DNA from: Pinus tabuliformis
Lineage: Eukaryota > Streptophyta > Pinopsida > Pinales > Pinaceae
Length of the DNA: 64,000 nt
Direction of reading: 5' to 3'
NCBI GenBank assembly: GCA_031772625.1
Contig: CM062819.1
Span: 1,237,193,897-1,237,257,896 of the forward strand
Every line of letters starts with the position of its first letter. Position 1 is the first letter of the stretch. Of the stretch, positions 10,401 to 22,462 are shown in pieces. The position numbers and the translations under genes are program-made. Under the pieces are notes generated by a model. That model saw only the letters and a program-made list of their open reading frames with translations. It was not told where the DNA came from and did no database searches.

Positions 10401-13400
10401 ATAAGGCAAAGTAGTCTGCAACTACATTTAGGTTAATCCCCATGAGGAAATGATCCTTTCTAGTAATTTAACCATTTGATGTAGTTCTTTTTGGTTGACT
10501 TTAAGGGCTCCATGGGAAATGTCTCTCCACATGGGCGCGTAAATAAACTTAAAGTTAACATATTTAACACCACTGATGAGAAATTCATTATGGAAAACAA
10601 TGAATCATTTCCAATGATTAAAAGAGTTCAGAATTAAGGGAGGTTTACCTATTATGTTAGAGTGTTCCAAGGCTCAATAGTGACAAAACTAGGATTGACC
10701 TTTATTTTTTTCCGTTGGTGGGTCAACAAGGTTCCTAGTAGGAAGCCTTAAACATGATAGGTCCAAATTTCTAGTATAATAATGTACTCATATCGATGGT
10801 CGATTACAATCATGGTGTTGGCAAAGGATAGGATATAATCCTCTTCAAAAAGTATGCAAAAAATATGAAATGATACAATAGTTTTTGAACACCCTACATG
10901 AATGTTTAAAAGAGGATCTTCATTTCCTAAGGTGTTAGACAACAAGATTTTTTATAACGCGAACTTATGTCGATTTAAGATTCATATTTAGAGATGATTG
11001 TGTGAGGAGATATACATGGTGCTTTTCCAAATTCAAGGAACTATCAGATGTGTTGCTCTGGAATGATAATAACATGTTTTGAATTATAACTGAGTGATCC
11101 ATAAATTTAATCAACATTTAACTATATATAGGAGTTGATAATAGTATTAAATAATTGAATTAAATAGCCAAGGGTGCTAACCAATGCGTAACATGCAAGA
11201 AGATAAACTAGATTGATACATGACACTGCCTAATCATCCAATATGTTCAACCATATTTAGGTTTTGATAAATATCCAATTGTAGGACTTTTTCCTTGATT
11301 GAATCATAATAATTACATAGTTTGTATGCATGATGGTTCAAGTTGAAGGTTTTATTCAACATTTTTCTTAGCACACTCGAGAGTCACACTAACTTTCAGT
11401 ATGCGAAGGATTTAAAAGGATTGTCCATAATTTCCTTATGTTAGATTGTTAAATTGCATCCCTTACCCATCTTCATGTTCACATGAGTAAACCTATAATA
11501 ATTAGTTAATGGATACAATTAAAGTTATACTACCACCTTCATCAATGAAGATTTTTAATATAAATTAAGTGGATGGTACTAATGCATATAAATTATTTCC
11601 TTTTAAAATAATTAACTTCACCATTATATAACAACATGTTGATACATTATTACATATGTGGGAAATTGACATATTCACAAGTACACATTTTGTATTAAGT
11701 AACCTATATTAAAATGATTCCACAATGCATTTTTAATGGATAAGACAATTCTTCCATACTAAATTCATTTAAATTTTAAGGGATAAATCTCACCATTCAA
11801 TTTGTTCAATACTGTATTCCCCAAATCATCTATAATTTACAAAATTTCTATTAAAAAGTTATTTGGAAATCACACCACTATTACATTACATAATAATACC
11901 CATTTTATGAAAATTTACAAAGTTTCAAATTTTTAAATTTACATATATGTACTATTCACTTAAAGGCGGAACCCTGAAATATGGACTTCCAATTCCCCAC
12001 ATTCCTTGATGTAGTTCTCATGAACCTGAACAAGTTCCATGGATTGACCAAACTTTATTGACTCATCGGTTGACTTTCCATCCTTTTATTTAGGTACTCT
12101 TCTTCCCCAGGACCCCTAAGCTACAATGGGGTTGTACGGGAGACACGTACGTTGGAAAAGTGAAGGTGAGCTATCAACTTGGGAGGTTCCCATTCAATGG
12201 AATTTCACTGACACTAAACTTACAATAAAACACTAGTAATCACTCAAAAGAAAAATAGCATTAGGATATCCATCCAACAATAGGGTGCCAAAAATATGCT
12301 TTTCACAGCTTTCTTTCTTTTTAAGAAGTTTTGGTAGTGCCACTTGGCTCTACATGCAAAATAAGCATTTTTATTTTTTATTTTTTATTTTTGAGTATTT
12401 ACCTATCCAAGTGTCAAAATTTTATTAGGGTTCTCATGAAATTATTTTTTCTTATTTTTGTTTTAAAGTTATATTTCCCTTACCCACATATGTTCCTTAT
12501 TTCTTCTCTTAGTTCTCCATTGATCCAAAATTAGGCTCCCTATTTTGGTGCTTAAATTTTTAATCAACTAGAGCCAATGGGTTGGTATTAGATTCTTGTC
12601 CCTGACTACCCCTTACTTTTTCTCAAATAAATTTTGGTTGGAGATTTCAATTTATGCACTAGCCACATGAGGAATTCTCTCATGAATTTATGTTTTTCCC
12701 ATTTTTAAATTAGTCATTTTTAATTTCAAGCAGACTCCCCTTTTCTTATTGTAAATATGTATCAACTATTGATTCTAATTCAAATTTCATTTCCCCCCCA
12801 TATCTTAGAATGTTTTAAATGTTCTAAGGGTTTATCTTGTTAAGGATAAATTCTTAAGTGTGAGGGTGAATAGAGGGTTTATTTTATTTATATTTAAGTT
12901 TTTGTTTAGAGGTATACCCTTAGTTCCCATTTCTCAACTTTAACCTTTCAATTACGATTTAATTAAACTACCCTTTTTATTTTTACTATTCCTTCTGGTG
13001 TTTTGAATTTATCAACATGACCTTTATTTCCTTAAACCTTATAATGTCAAGGGTGCCAAGTCAGTTTTTCCCATTAAGAACTTCCTCACAAAGTTCCAAG
13101 GGTCCCACACTGATACTGATTTCCCTTCAGACATGTGCAACTAGAAGAAGGGAATATGAAATGATGATGGACACCACTATGATGGTCGAATCAAGTCTCT
13201 CATCTCTTTTTCATAAACTACTTGGAAAAGAAGGAGGAAATTAGTTTCTTAAGCAAGTATTAATTTATGTAACAAAGGCCCATTTATCACAAATTCTTTA
13301 TCATGCTCATTTTAAAATGCTTTGTTGCGCTCATTTTAACTTTGTTTATGAAACACATTTGAAAAATGATGTAACATAAGAAAATATTAGGATATGTCTT

Positions 13401-15500
13401 TGGAAAATTATGGATCAAAATGAAACATATATTATAGAGATAAATCACACATTTAAAATTTTTGTTCCATATCTTAAAAGGATTTTTCATGGAGAAAGAA
13501 AATTTGCTACAATATGACGTATTACGTGGACATGAAGCTTGTTGTGACATGATAAGAGGACTTTATTGCATGAATTGAAACATTAATGGAATGTGATGTT
13601 TCACATCGAAACACACTTTGATGCAGCATAATAAAAGGAAAGTTACCACATGAATGTAAACTTTTTTGAAATGCGACATTTTGCATGAAAATATAATTTG
13701 GTGTGGTAACTACAAAGGAAGAAATCTTGGATTGATGTAATATGTTACGATGTATAAAATTTGTGTAGATTGGATACATCATAGAGATGGAATTTACATT
13801 GTATATATAAAATTTTATTTGTTGTGATATAGAAAATTGTAGTAATGTGAAATGTTGAATAAGAAAACAAATAGGGTGCGATGAATAGGCAAGGGACAAA
13901 TAATTTGCCTGAAATTTTCCTTTGTTGCAATAAAGACAAGTTTAGGATGATGTCATACATGATGTGTCATGGGAAAAGTGAAATTGAATATGATACAATT
14001 TGACGAAATGGAATTTAGGTGAAATATGCATATTGTCACAAATAAAGTAAAATCAAGTGCAATATATCAAATAGAAATAATATTTTTATGTAGAATCAAA
14101 TAGAGTTTTGAACAAGTTTTGGAGAAGTTAGGATGAATAAAATAGCTCTTACACAAGGGAAAATAATAACATGCACCTTAAGAAGCTTAATCACTTCTAA
14201 GGGAAAGAAAACAAAATAGACTTTGTGAGAACCTTCAAACAAATTAGAATCCATACACTAAAAGTTCATAAGATCTTAGAAAACCCAAAAATGAGGAGGG
14301 CCCCATGCTATTTTGACTTTATTAGATGTTGAAAGTTAAAACAGTATAGTGGGTTGTTGCAAGCTCAACAATTGGTGAAACATTGAGTGAAACCATGAAT
14401 TTCAACAAAAAAGGCTTAAGATAGTTTATTAGTTATGTAAGAAAATCTTGACCTTGGTCAACAAATTAAGCCTAATTGGTCCCATTGTACCTTGTCTTTA
14501 AGATCAACTAAATGCACATTCATTTCCAATTTGGATAGATCACTAGTTATGACTACAAGGCAAGATTGTGAAGTTCATTTCCTGACTCAATCTTTCCTTA
14601 GAGGCTATTGTAGTATCACAAGGTAATTACATACAAGGTTTGTTGAAAATTTCAGACCGATTATTCTATTTTTCAACATTTCTTTGATGTTAGTAGGTGG
14701 CCATAGCCTTTTTGAATTCACCTTGGCGTCATAAGCCTTTCTACATTGATAGTGAACATATATACCCCTAATGGAGATACCTGCATTTCCCACATGATTT
14801 GAAATGTCTTTCCTGATCCGTTACGTTTAAACTAGTTCATTTTTATTTCCTTTTTTTCTATATTATATTAAGAGATCTAAGTGGATGGGGGATCTTGAGT
14901 CTCCATCCTATTTGAAAGGCACGTGGGGTGATACCTATTAGTGAGAAATATTCTAGATGTGCATATTTTATGATATCCATCTTCCTTATATGTAATACCT
15001 TAGACACTCCATCAAATTCTAGATAAGATATCCATCATTATTAAATGTGTGAGTAGAGCCTTGAAGGTAACCCATAATTTGTCTAAAACCAAACTTAAGT
15101 TTCTCATAGTTGCTTATTTTTTAGGAAATATTACACCAATGAGTCTACATTCCAGGCACTAAACTAAGGTAATGAACAAAGAACATGAACCAATGTCTTA
15201 TCTATTGGGTCAAGAGTGTATTTCCCTAGTTTTGATTGAAGATTTTTTCAATTACCTACTAATTACATGGTAGATAAATGAGGATCTATGCATTTAATTA
15301 TGAATCTAGTGTTTGTATGGAACTTGCAAATTATCATGCACTATATATACTAATAAAAATCTATTAAGTCCCATTGTGGTTGTACTATCTAGATGAGTGA
15401 TTAAGAGTAAGACATTAATATCCTTTTATAGATCACCAAGGAAAACAAACCACACTTGTAGGAATTTGAAGATCATACATGCATAATTAAAATAACACAC
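6300..15500. other. Long AT-rich intergenic stretch without recognised genes
   Basis: All frames are broken by frequent stops, and none of the short ORFs shows a domain or family signature. There are a few locally GC-richer islands (about 6600-6950 and 11960-12200) in which I see nothing identifiable. It most likely consists of very old, unrecognisable transposon remains. The (AT)n run inside it is listed separately. Confidence 0.5.
7455..7487. repeat. (AT)n microsatellite
   Basis: About 33 bp of uninterrupted AT dinucleotides. Confidence 0.95.
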
Positions 15501-15517
15501 TTCTACCTAGTGGGCCT

Positions 15518-15637
15518 AGGAAGCTTAATGATGTAACCCCCAAAAAGGTATAATAACCAACGCACTTTTTCCTAAATGTAAATGGATTTTTTTAAAATAT
15601 TTGGGTTAGGAAGCTTAATGTTGTAGCCCCAAAAACA
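15518..15637. repeat. Two copies of a GGAAGCTTAATG.TGTA.CCCC motif
   Basis: A segment of about 30 bp (AGGAAGCTTAATGATGTAACC and AGGAAGCTTAATGTTGTAGCC) occurs twice, about 87 bp apart, each followed by CCCAAAAA. It looks like a diverged tandem duplication. No function is visible. Confidence 0.6.
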
Positions 15638-15877
15638 AGTAGAATAATCCATACAGGTAGAAAGTAATTCACACAGGTAGAAATAAATAACATGGGAAAT
15701 AAAGTGGTGACTTGCTCAAGGTTTTTGATGATGTTGATCCTTGAAACAAATATGCATATGCAATGGTGGAATGTTGATAAAATACAATATACAGAATCCA
15801 ATACAACATGGTATATTAAACAAAATTATGTAAATTTAGGAAAAAAGAATACATGAAATACAATCTTCAGAAATAGA

Positions 15878-16130
15878 ATAATTACTTATTCAAATTTATG
15901 AGTTGTAGTAGTTTCAAGAAATAGAGTTAATTATCAAATAAATAAAAAACATAAGGAAACAAAGTTACTTATCCGATTATCAAATTGCAACAATATAGAG
16001 AAATAGAGTTAATTATCAGATTAGCGAGCTGTAGTAGTATAATGAAACAAAGTTGATTATTAGATTAGCGAGTTGTAACAGCATAATGAAACAAAGTAAT
16101 TATTAAATTATCAAAAATATAAATAATATA
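15878..16130. repeat. 44-bp tandem repeat array, about six diverged copies
   Basis: Anchoring on AGTTAATTAT-like starts gives positions 15880, 15925, 15963, 16007, 16051 and 16095, so the period is 44-45 bp, with one 38-bp unit. Each unit has the pattern (A)GTTAATTATCAGATTAGCG, then AGTTGTA..AG, then ATAATGAAACAAA. The copies are clearly diverged, so the array is old. Confidence 0.8.
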
Positions 16131-16420
16131 AAATCTAATCTATATGGTTATAGGAGGTACTTGACTAAGGAGGGGGACCCACCTCCTTAGGCGAGGCATT
16201 GTTTATGAAAGAAATAAAATTCCTAAGTTACTAGCACACCATTCATAAAAAACATAATAGAAATGGAAAATTACCATGAAATTTGTATTAACAAAAATTT
16301 AGAATTCAAATTACAATTAATTCATCCTCTCCTAACTCAAGTAGAGTAGGTTATTCTAATATTGCAGTTTAATTTGATTAAGAGATCAAGGGAAAATAAT
16401 GAGAATCCTTATATTTTTAG

Positions 16421-16970
16421 GCATTTAGGAGACCCAACTTCCTTAGGTCATATGTCCAAAAATATATTGAACCAAAATATGTAATAACTACCTAAATTTC
16501 CTTAGGATATATCCTAAGTATGGTCCAAGTTTTAGCCTCTTAAACCACTCAGAAGAAAAAGTATGATGGAAATTCCAAACAAACCTTATTTAAGGAGCAT
16601 TCAGGGAGCTCAACTTTCTTAGAGTATAAAAAGGAAGAGATAGTGAATAGATTTAAAAATTGAACCAGATGATCATTGAGATTTTCCTTCACTATGGTAC
16701 AAGTTTCAGCCTATGGAACCTCCAAAAATACAAGTTATAGTGAAAATTTCAAGATGACCTATTTGAAGAAGCATTGAGGAAGCTCAAATTCATTAGATAA
16801 TATATCTTAAAATATAATGAACCAAGCTCTCAAAATTGAACCAGATGATAAGATGGCTTTCCCATTACTATGTTCCATGTTTCAACCTCTTGAACCTCCT
16901 AGACGAAATTTTATAGAAAAGGTTCCCAGATGGTTCGTTTACCCCATAAATCACATTTTGAGCTCCCACC
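16421..16970. repeat. Tandem array of about 175 bp, three copies plus a partial fourth
   Basis: Units begin GCATTTAGGAGACCCAACTT (16421), GCATTCAGGGAGCTCAACTT (16597) and GCATTGAGGAAGCTCAAATT (16771), giving periods of 176 and 174 bp. Each contains ...TGAACCA..., then an AC(T)ATGGTCCAAGTTTCAGCCTC-like stretch, then ...GAACCTCC. A partial fourth unit begins near 16950. No reading frame persists through the units. Confidence 0.8.
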
Positions 16971-17984
16971 ATTACAATCCATGAAATCATTTATAGCTTG
17001 TACAAAAAATTAAATAAAATGCAACATACAGTTAATAGAGAAATCATAACAAAAATGTCTTTTTAGTTTCGTCGGATACCTGCATTTACCATGAAAGGGG
17101 GGAAATGGTCGCATTTGTGTTAGGTTTTCTTTGTTCCATTATGCTGAGAATGGAAATGCGATGACAAATGATCCACAAGATGGATATCTTGGAGCCTTTG
17201 GATAAGCAGAGACTAGCATCGAAAATTATTATCTGCAAGGGTATGGGTATGCATTTTTAATACTCGAGAAGTTTCGAAGGGGTTTTAGGCTTCAAGGACC
17301 CTTTCTATGTGGGGTCGCCCAGCCTTGTCAAAGCCTCTTCCATTAGGGGTTATAACTTGAATATTTTCTTCAAAATCGATGTTTCATGGCTTGTAACAAA
17401 CAAGGAGGTGCTCCTGACTTGTGGGTGAGGATGGATCCAAATTTGTGGCCCAAAATGTCAAGGGTATTCTATACTATATGTTTACATTTCTTCTCTAATT
17501 TATATGGCCCAAACCGTTTGTGGTGTGGTTTCGGGTGGATGGGATCTTAGTTTTTCTGTTGCAAAGACTGTATATTAGTGAGTTCTCTGGAACTAATATA
17601 GGGTCACTGCTATGGGATTTACCCATTGGGAATCCCTTCTTGAATCCTGTCTCACATTTCTGGGTATCCAATTCTTGTGTCATCCTTGTTCTTGGAATTA
17701 GAGGCCCTTTTTCACCCCACTGTAGGGTGCCTCTTTCTTCTTAGGCCGAGTGCACAAAAAAAGAACATTATCAAATTTTCATTAAAAAAATCAATGGGAA
17801 ATATCTCACATATTGGATAAGAAATACACAACTTGTCTTCAAACTAAAGGAGGATATTGAGATGAAAGGAGGCATTCCTACATTATGACAATGTCTACAT
17901 TTAATGGGAAGGTCCTAAAAGATCATGCACAGTTAAAAGAATGCTAAATCTTAAATAACTCAATTATCATTCTAAATACAAGGT
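16971..17984. other. Unassigned sequence before the DUF4283 pseudogene
   Basis: A 74-codon plus-strand ORF at 17520-17744 has no recognisable motif, and I do not support it as a gene. Nothing else is identifiable. Confidence 0.4.
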
Positions 17985-18549
17985 TATGTGGGGATGCTCC
18001 CAGTGCCATGACAAAAAATCGAGCTCCATCCTTTAATGCTGTAGTACAAGGGAAGGCTAATTCCCTTGCAGAACTACATCAAAATATTCCAGGGCCATAC
18101 ATAGTGGATAAAATGGAACAAGTTACATCCATGGAGATCAATAACTTAGAGGTTTCATCTCTTTTTTCATGTTCTCCAGACAAAAGCCATCATATGAAGT
18201 TTTAATGGCTATTGGTTTAAGCCCAAAGCCTTATTTCATTGGGTGTTTACCTCTTGGAGAACATAATGTGATATTTTCTATGCTCCAAATGATTTTTCAT
18301 TCTCCAATTTGAAACACAAAAAGACATGGATTTTGTACAAAATGAAGGATCTTGGTTTTGGGGAAGATCTAGTTTACCCTTTACTCCATGGTTTCTTGGT
18401 TTTGATGCCACTACTATGGTGGTAAAAACTATGCCAGTTTGGATTAGGCTTCCAAAATTTCCTTTTCCATTCTGGCATCACAAATTTCTTGAAGACAGAG
18501 GAAATACTTTTGGCACGTTCAAAAAAATGGACTTAGATCATAGAATAAT
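17985..18549 (+). pseudogene. DUF4283 (LINE ORF1-like) pseudogene, 5' part
   Basis: The pieces at 18008-18205 and 18326-18549, linked by frameshifts, match the plant DUF4283 domain found in LINE-1-type ORF1 proteins and their relatives. Diagnostic stretches are MDFVQNEGSWFWGRSSL, TPWFLGFDATTMVV, MPVWIRLPKFPFPFWHH and FLEDRGNTFGTFKKMD. The family continues with a TYARIC.EIDLSKGLP segment and a CCHC-like knuckle. Those are absent here but appear at 26334-26520, so the gene has been split by the material at 18550-26322. Several stops and frameshifts make it non-functional. Confidence 0.75.
18544..18549. repeat. Target-site duplication, left copy (gypsy A)
   Basis: AATAAT directly precedes the LTR and recurs at 24365-24370 directly after the 3' LTR. 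The exact edge is ambiguous by a base or two. Confidence 0.55.
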
Positions 18550-18878
18550 GGTTAGGTCCCTATAATACTAGTATAACCCCTTTATTATTATTTTTAGTGT
18601 ATCCCCCTATTGTTATTGTTGTGCCCATGTAGCCCCCATATTTTTTTTGTTATTCCCCATAGAATGCCACTATTGTTATTGTTGTGTCCTTACATTATTA
18701 TTGTTATGTAGGCTCTAATTATATTGTGACCCCTTAGATTCCTATATATAGAAAAGAGGTCTAGTCATTTGAATCATTCAACAATTGTTCATTTATGTGA
18801 TGTAAAGGAGGTTGCCCCCTTGAAGAGAATAATTTTGAAGTCGTTGATGTATCTTTGTTGTGATCTGGTTACATAACA
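18550..18878 (+). repeat. 5' LTR of gypsy A
   Basis: It aligns along its whole length with 24045-24364 and 59321-59634, including the repeated CCCC..ATTGTTATTGTTGT blocks, a TATA box (CCTATATATAG near 18739) and an end in GTTACATAACA two bases before the PBS. Confidence 0.9.
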
Positions 18879-18880
18879 TT

Positions 18881-18892
18881 TGGTATCAGAGG
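18881..18892 (+). promoter_or_regulatory. Primer binding site of gypsy A
   Basis: TGGTATCAGAGG is complementary, apart from the last base, to the 3' end of initiator Met-tRNA, the commonest primer of plant LTR elements. Confidence 0.9.
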
Positions 18893-19524
18893 TTTCGATT
18901 CTAGGGTTTCGCTGCTTTAAAGAGGCCATCTTAGTATTTTCACTACAATTTTTTTTCTACAAAGCTTCAGAAGCTAAAATTGCAATGATATTTTCTGAGA
19001 TATGGGCCGAAGAAGTTATGGTTTCTGCATGCTCTAGAATTCAGTATTAAACAAGCGACCTAAGGAAGATCATCATAACTTTATCTTCAAGAATTACATT
19101 TTAATTTAGTAAAAAGTGAAAGAAAGTTAACAAACTGTAGTTTCTTGTGTATCAATTTCATGTCTGAAATTAAATAGTGACATGTGGAATTACGTACAAG
19201 TTTTCTCTACTGAACTTGTCCATAATCAGGTCATCATGGGAGATTTGGCATAACATTATATTGAAGAATCCAATTTTGGTCTGACTTGTGGTATTTGAAA
19301 GAAGACTTAGAGGGCTACCACAGGACGAAATTTCAGACCTTGAAGAGTCAAAATTATAAACATACAATAGTTTCATATTGATCTCCTAAAAAGAAATAAT
19401 ATGTGTGTGTGTTTTTTTTAAATTTTGCATAAATTTTGTTTGAAAAATGAGTTTGAACTGATTTAAAAGGCATAATGAGGCATAGCTATCATTGTTTGAT
19501 TCCAAAATGCCTTGAAGCAAAACA

Positions 19525-20640
19525 ATGGGCACACCTAGTAAGAAACCCAAAATATCTACTACAACGCATGAGGAAGAGGAAGAAATACAACATGATATAT
19601 CAAAATTATGAGACCAAGTGCAACAAATTTCGCTCTCGCAAAGAGTAACCAAAAATGAAATGGAAGCTAAGATGGATGACTTGAAGAATGGTTTAAAATA
19701 AGACATGGAATATTTGAAGGATGGCATAAATGTTAATATGGAAGGTTTGAAGGATGGTTTAAAAGTAGAAATGAAAAGGGACCTGGAAGATTTGAAGGAA
19801 GGTTTGACAAAGTTTCTACAAGAAATGCTTCCTAGTGGTGACAAGGTACTCCATGAAAATCATGATGAGGATAAAAGGAATACAAATTTTGATTTTAGAG
19901 ACTCCAATAGTGGGTTGAAGATTAGCTCATTCCAAATGTTGATATGAGGAATTTTGATGGCAAGGATCTCGTAACATCGATACTACAAATGGATCAATTA
20001 TTTGATCTACATAATGTGTCGAACACATAAAAGGTACGGATTGCATCTTTATATTTAGAACAAAATAAATTTGTGTGGTATAGATGGATTTGTTCTTGTA
20101 AGTCAATTGTCACTTGGACAATTTTTGCAGAAGAATTGGTAGCAAATTATGTTTATATAAACAATAATACCTTCTTTATCCAATTGATAAATCTTAAACA
20201 AAAGGGTTCAATGGTGGAGCACATTGAGGACTTTCAAAGATTGAATATCAAGGTAAATGATATTCCAGAGGAGCATATGATTAATGTCTTCATAGGAATT
20301 TTAAAGGATAACATCCAACATGAGGCTCACCTTTGGGAACCTGAACAATTAGAGAAGGCATTCAATATGGCAAGAAAATTTTAAAGAAAAATTATGGAAA
20401 TAAGGAAATCGACCACTCACAACTATAAAGAGGGAAATGTTGTTACTTCTAGCATTCCACAACATACAAGGTTGACACCACGATAATTGGAGTAAAAAAG
20501 AGTAAAAGGGATTTTCTATAGTTGTGATAGAAAATACACTAAAGGTCATAAGTGTTTTGATAAGAAATTATGTTACATATATTGTGAAGAGGAGGAAGAA
20601 AAGGAACAAGAAACATCAAAAGAATAAGATATACACCAAG
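19525..20640 (+). pseudogene. gag: gag of gypsy A, broken
   Basis: The start is ATG at 19525 (MGTPSKKPKIST). Short Leu-rich repeats follow (DDLKNGLK, EYLKDGIN, EGLKDGLK, EDLKEGLT), then a Gag-like segment (20073-20384) with KGSMVEHIEDFQRLNIKV. The zinc knuckle is damaged: YSCDRKYTKGHKC, where the related copy at 61270 has CYNCDIKYTKGHKC. There are in-frame stops near 19609 and 19699 and a frameshift near 19930. The product would be the structural protein of the particle. Confidence 0.8.
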
Positions 20641-20663
20641 AGCCAACCTAAGAGAAAGAAGAA

Positions 20664-21083
20664 ATGAATCCGACCATATCTTGTAATGTAATGGAAATAA
20701 TTACCACTCCCCAATGTCTCAAGATAGACATATATATCAGGAAGAAGAATGTAATAGTGCTAATTAATTCAGGTAGTACCTATAATTTTATTCATTGTAA
20801 TATAGCCAAGGAATTAAATTGCTTTCTATATCCAAGACCAGAGTGTCAAGTGATGGTTGAAAATGGAGGAGCTATAAATTTCTTTGGAAAGTGCCATAAT
20901 ATCAAGCTAACCATGAGGGAATATGTATTGAATAGTTCAATTATTTCCATTACAATGGGTGGTGCTAATGTTACACTAGGAGTCCAATGGTTACAATCTT
21001 TGGGGACGATAAATTTTGATTTTCAAGAACTTTTCATGATTTTTTTTGGAAAGGAAAAGAAATTGAATTATGGGGTAACATAG
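20664..21083 (+). pseudogene. Aspartic protease region of gypsy A
   Basis: This 139-codon piece contains VLINSGSTYNFIH at the place of the retroviral-type protease motif (normally I-D-S-G-S-T-H-N-F). The catalytic Asp is replaced by Asn, so it should be inactive. The later GVQWLQSLGTINFDF stretch is typical of the end of plant gypsy proteases. Confidence 0.75.
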
Positions 21084-21289
21084 GGAAACCAGGGAAGATA
21101 ATTATCTCTAATTACATGAAAAATATTTTAAAGGAGCAATGAGGCATAATTACACAATTATGGTCACTAGAGGTTCAAACATCGAAATCATCTATTTCTC
21201 TAGATCTCCTAAATGCCTTCGACAATCATTCCAAGGTGTTTGAGACAACCAAATGCCTGCCACCTATTCGTAATTATGATGATGATATT

Positions 21290-22460
21290 CACTTGATTCC
21301 AGGAAGTGTTCCTCCAAACATCAGGCCTTACAGGTAGCCCTATGCGCAAAAGGGTGAAATTGAACGTGTGGTTGTAGAAATGCTAGAGATTGGTATAATT
21401 CAACCTAATAAAAGTTGTTTCTCTACTCCATAAGTATTGGTGCATAAGAAGGATGGATCATGGCGTATGTGTCCGGATTATAGGGAGCTCAACAAGCTCA
21501 CTATTAAAGATAAATTTCCCATTCCTATCATTGATGAATTGTTGGATGAATTACATGGAGAAATTTACTTCACCAAACTAGATCTTCATTCAAAATATCA
21601 TAAAATTAGAATGAAGACTAAAGACATTCAAAAAACAACATTTAGAACTCATAAAGGTCATTATTAATTTTTGGTCATGCCTTTTGGCCTTACTAATGCA
21701 CCTTCCAAATTTTAAGGTTTGATGAATTCCATTTTCAAACCCACCCTTAGAAAATTTGTGTTAGTATTTTTGATGATATACTAATCTACAACAAGTCTTG
21801 GAGGGATCATGTTCAACATGTTGACAGGGTGCTCAAACTATTTGAGGAAAAACAATTATATGCAAAAACCTCCAAATGCTTCTTTGGAGTACAAGAGGTG
21901 GAATAATTGGGTTATATTGTATCTCATGAGGGTGTTAAGGTAGACCCTAACAAAATTATTCCATTAAGGAATGGAAAACCTCCAACCCCAAAGAATCTTC
22001 AATGATTTCTTGGGTTGACAAGGTATTATTGGAAGTTTGTTAAGATTTGTGGGAGAATAAAAGCACCTCTAACAACATTATTTAAGAAAGATGCATTTTC
22101 TTGGACTCCAAAAAACTAAGGGCTTTGAACATATTAAAGAGGCAATGTGTCAAGCATCGGTATTAGCTACACCATATTTCACAAAAACGTTTTATATGGA
22201 ATGTGGTGCCTCATGAAATGGAATTGGTGTTGTTTTAGTTCAAGAAGGAAGAACCATTGCTTTTGAAAGTCGTCCAATCATGGGAAAGTATTTACACAAG
22301 CCTAGTTATGAGAAGTAAATGTAGGAAATACTTCACGCACTAATGAAATGGTGATCTTACCTAATGGGAAGACACTTCAAGGTAAAAAAAGATCACGATA
22401 GTCTTAAATAATTTTTAGAAAAAAGATTACCTTCGGAAGAGCAACAAAAATGGGTCACCA
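21290..22460 (+). pseudogene. Reverse transcriptase and RNase H region of gypsy A
   Basis: RT pieces include GSVPPNIRPYR near 21305, [35 protein letters not shown], then a stop at about 21664, VMPFGLTNAPSKF and a damaged catalytic YxDD region near 21760 (LVF(F)[10 protein letters not shown] after correcting one lost base). The segments around TSKCFFGVQEVE, LGYIVSHEGVKVDPNKI and [11 protein letters not shown]-like text mark the RT connection. RNase H (about 22130-22400) is shattered. It cannot encode an active enzyme. Confidence 0.8.
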
Positions 22461-22462
22461 AG

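Noticed and set aside
15878-16970. CRISPR-like array
   Set aside because: The repeats are contiguous and diverged, without unique spacers, and the DNA is eukaryotic.
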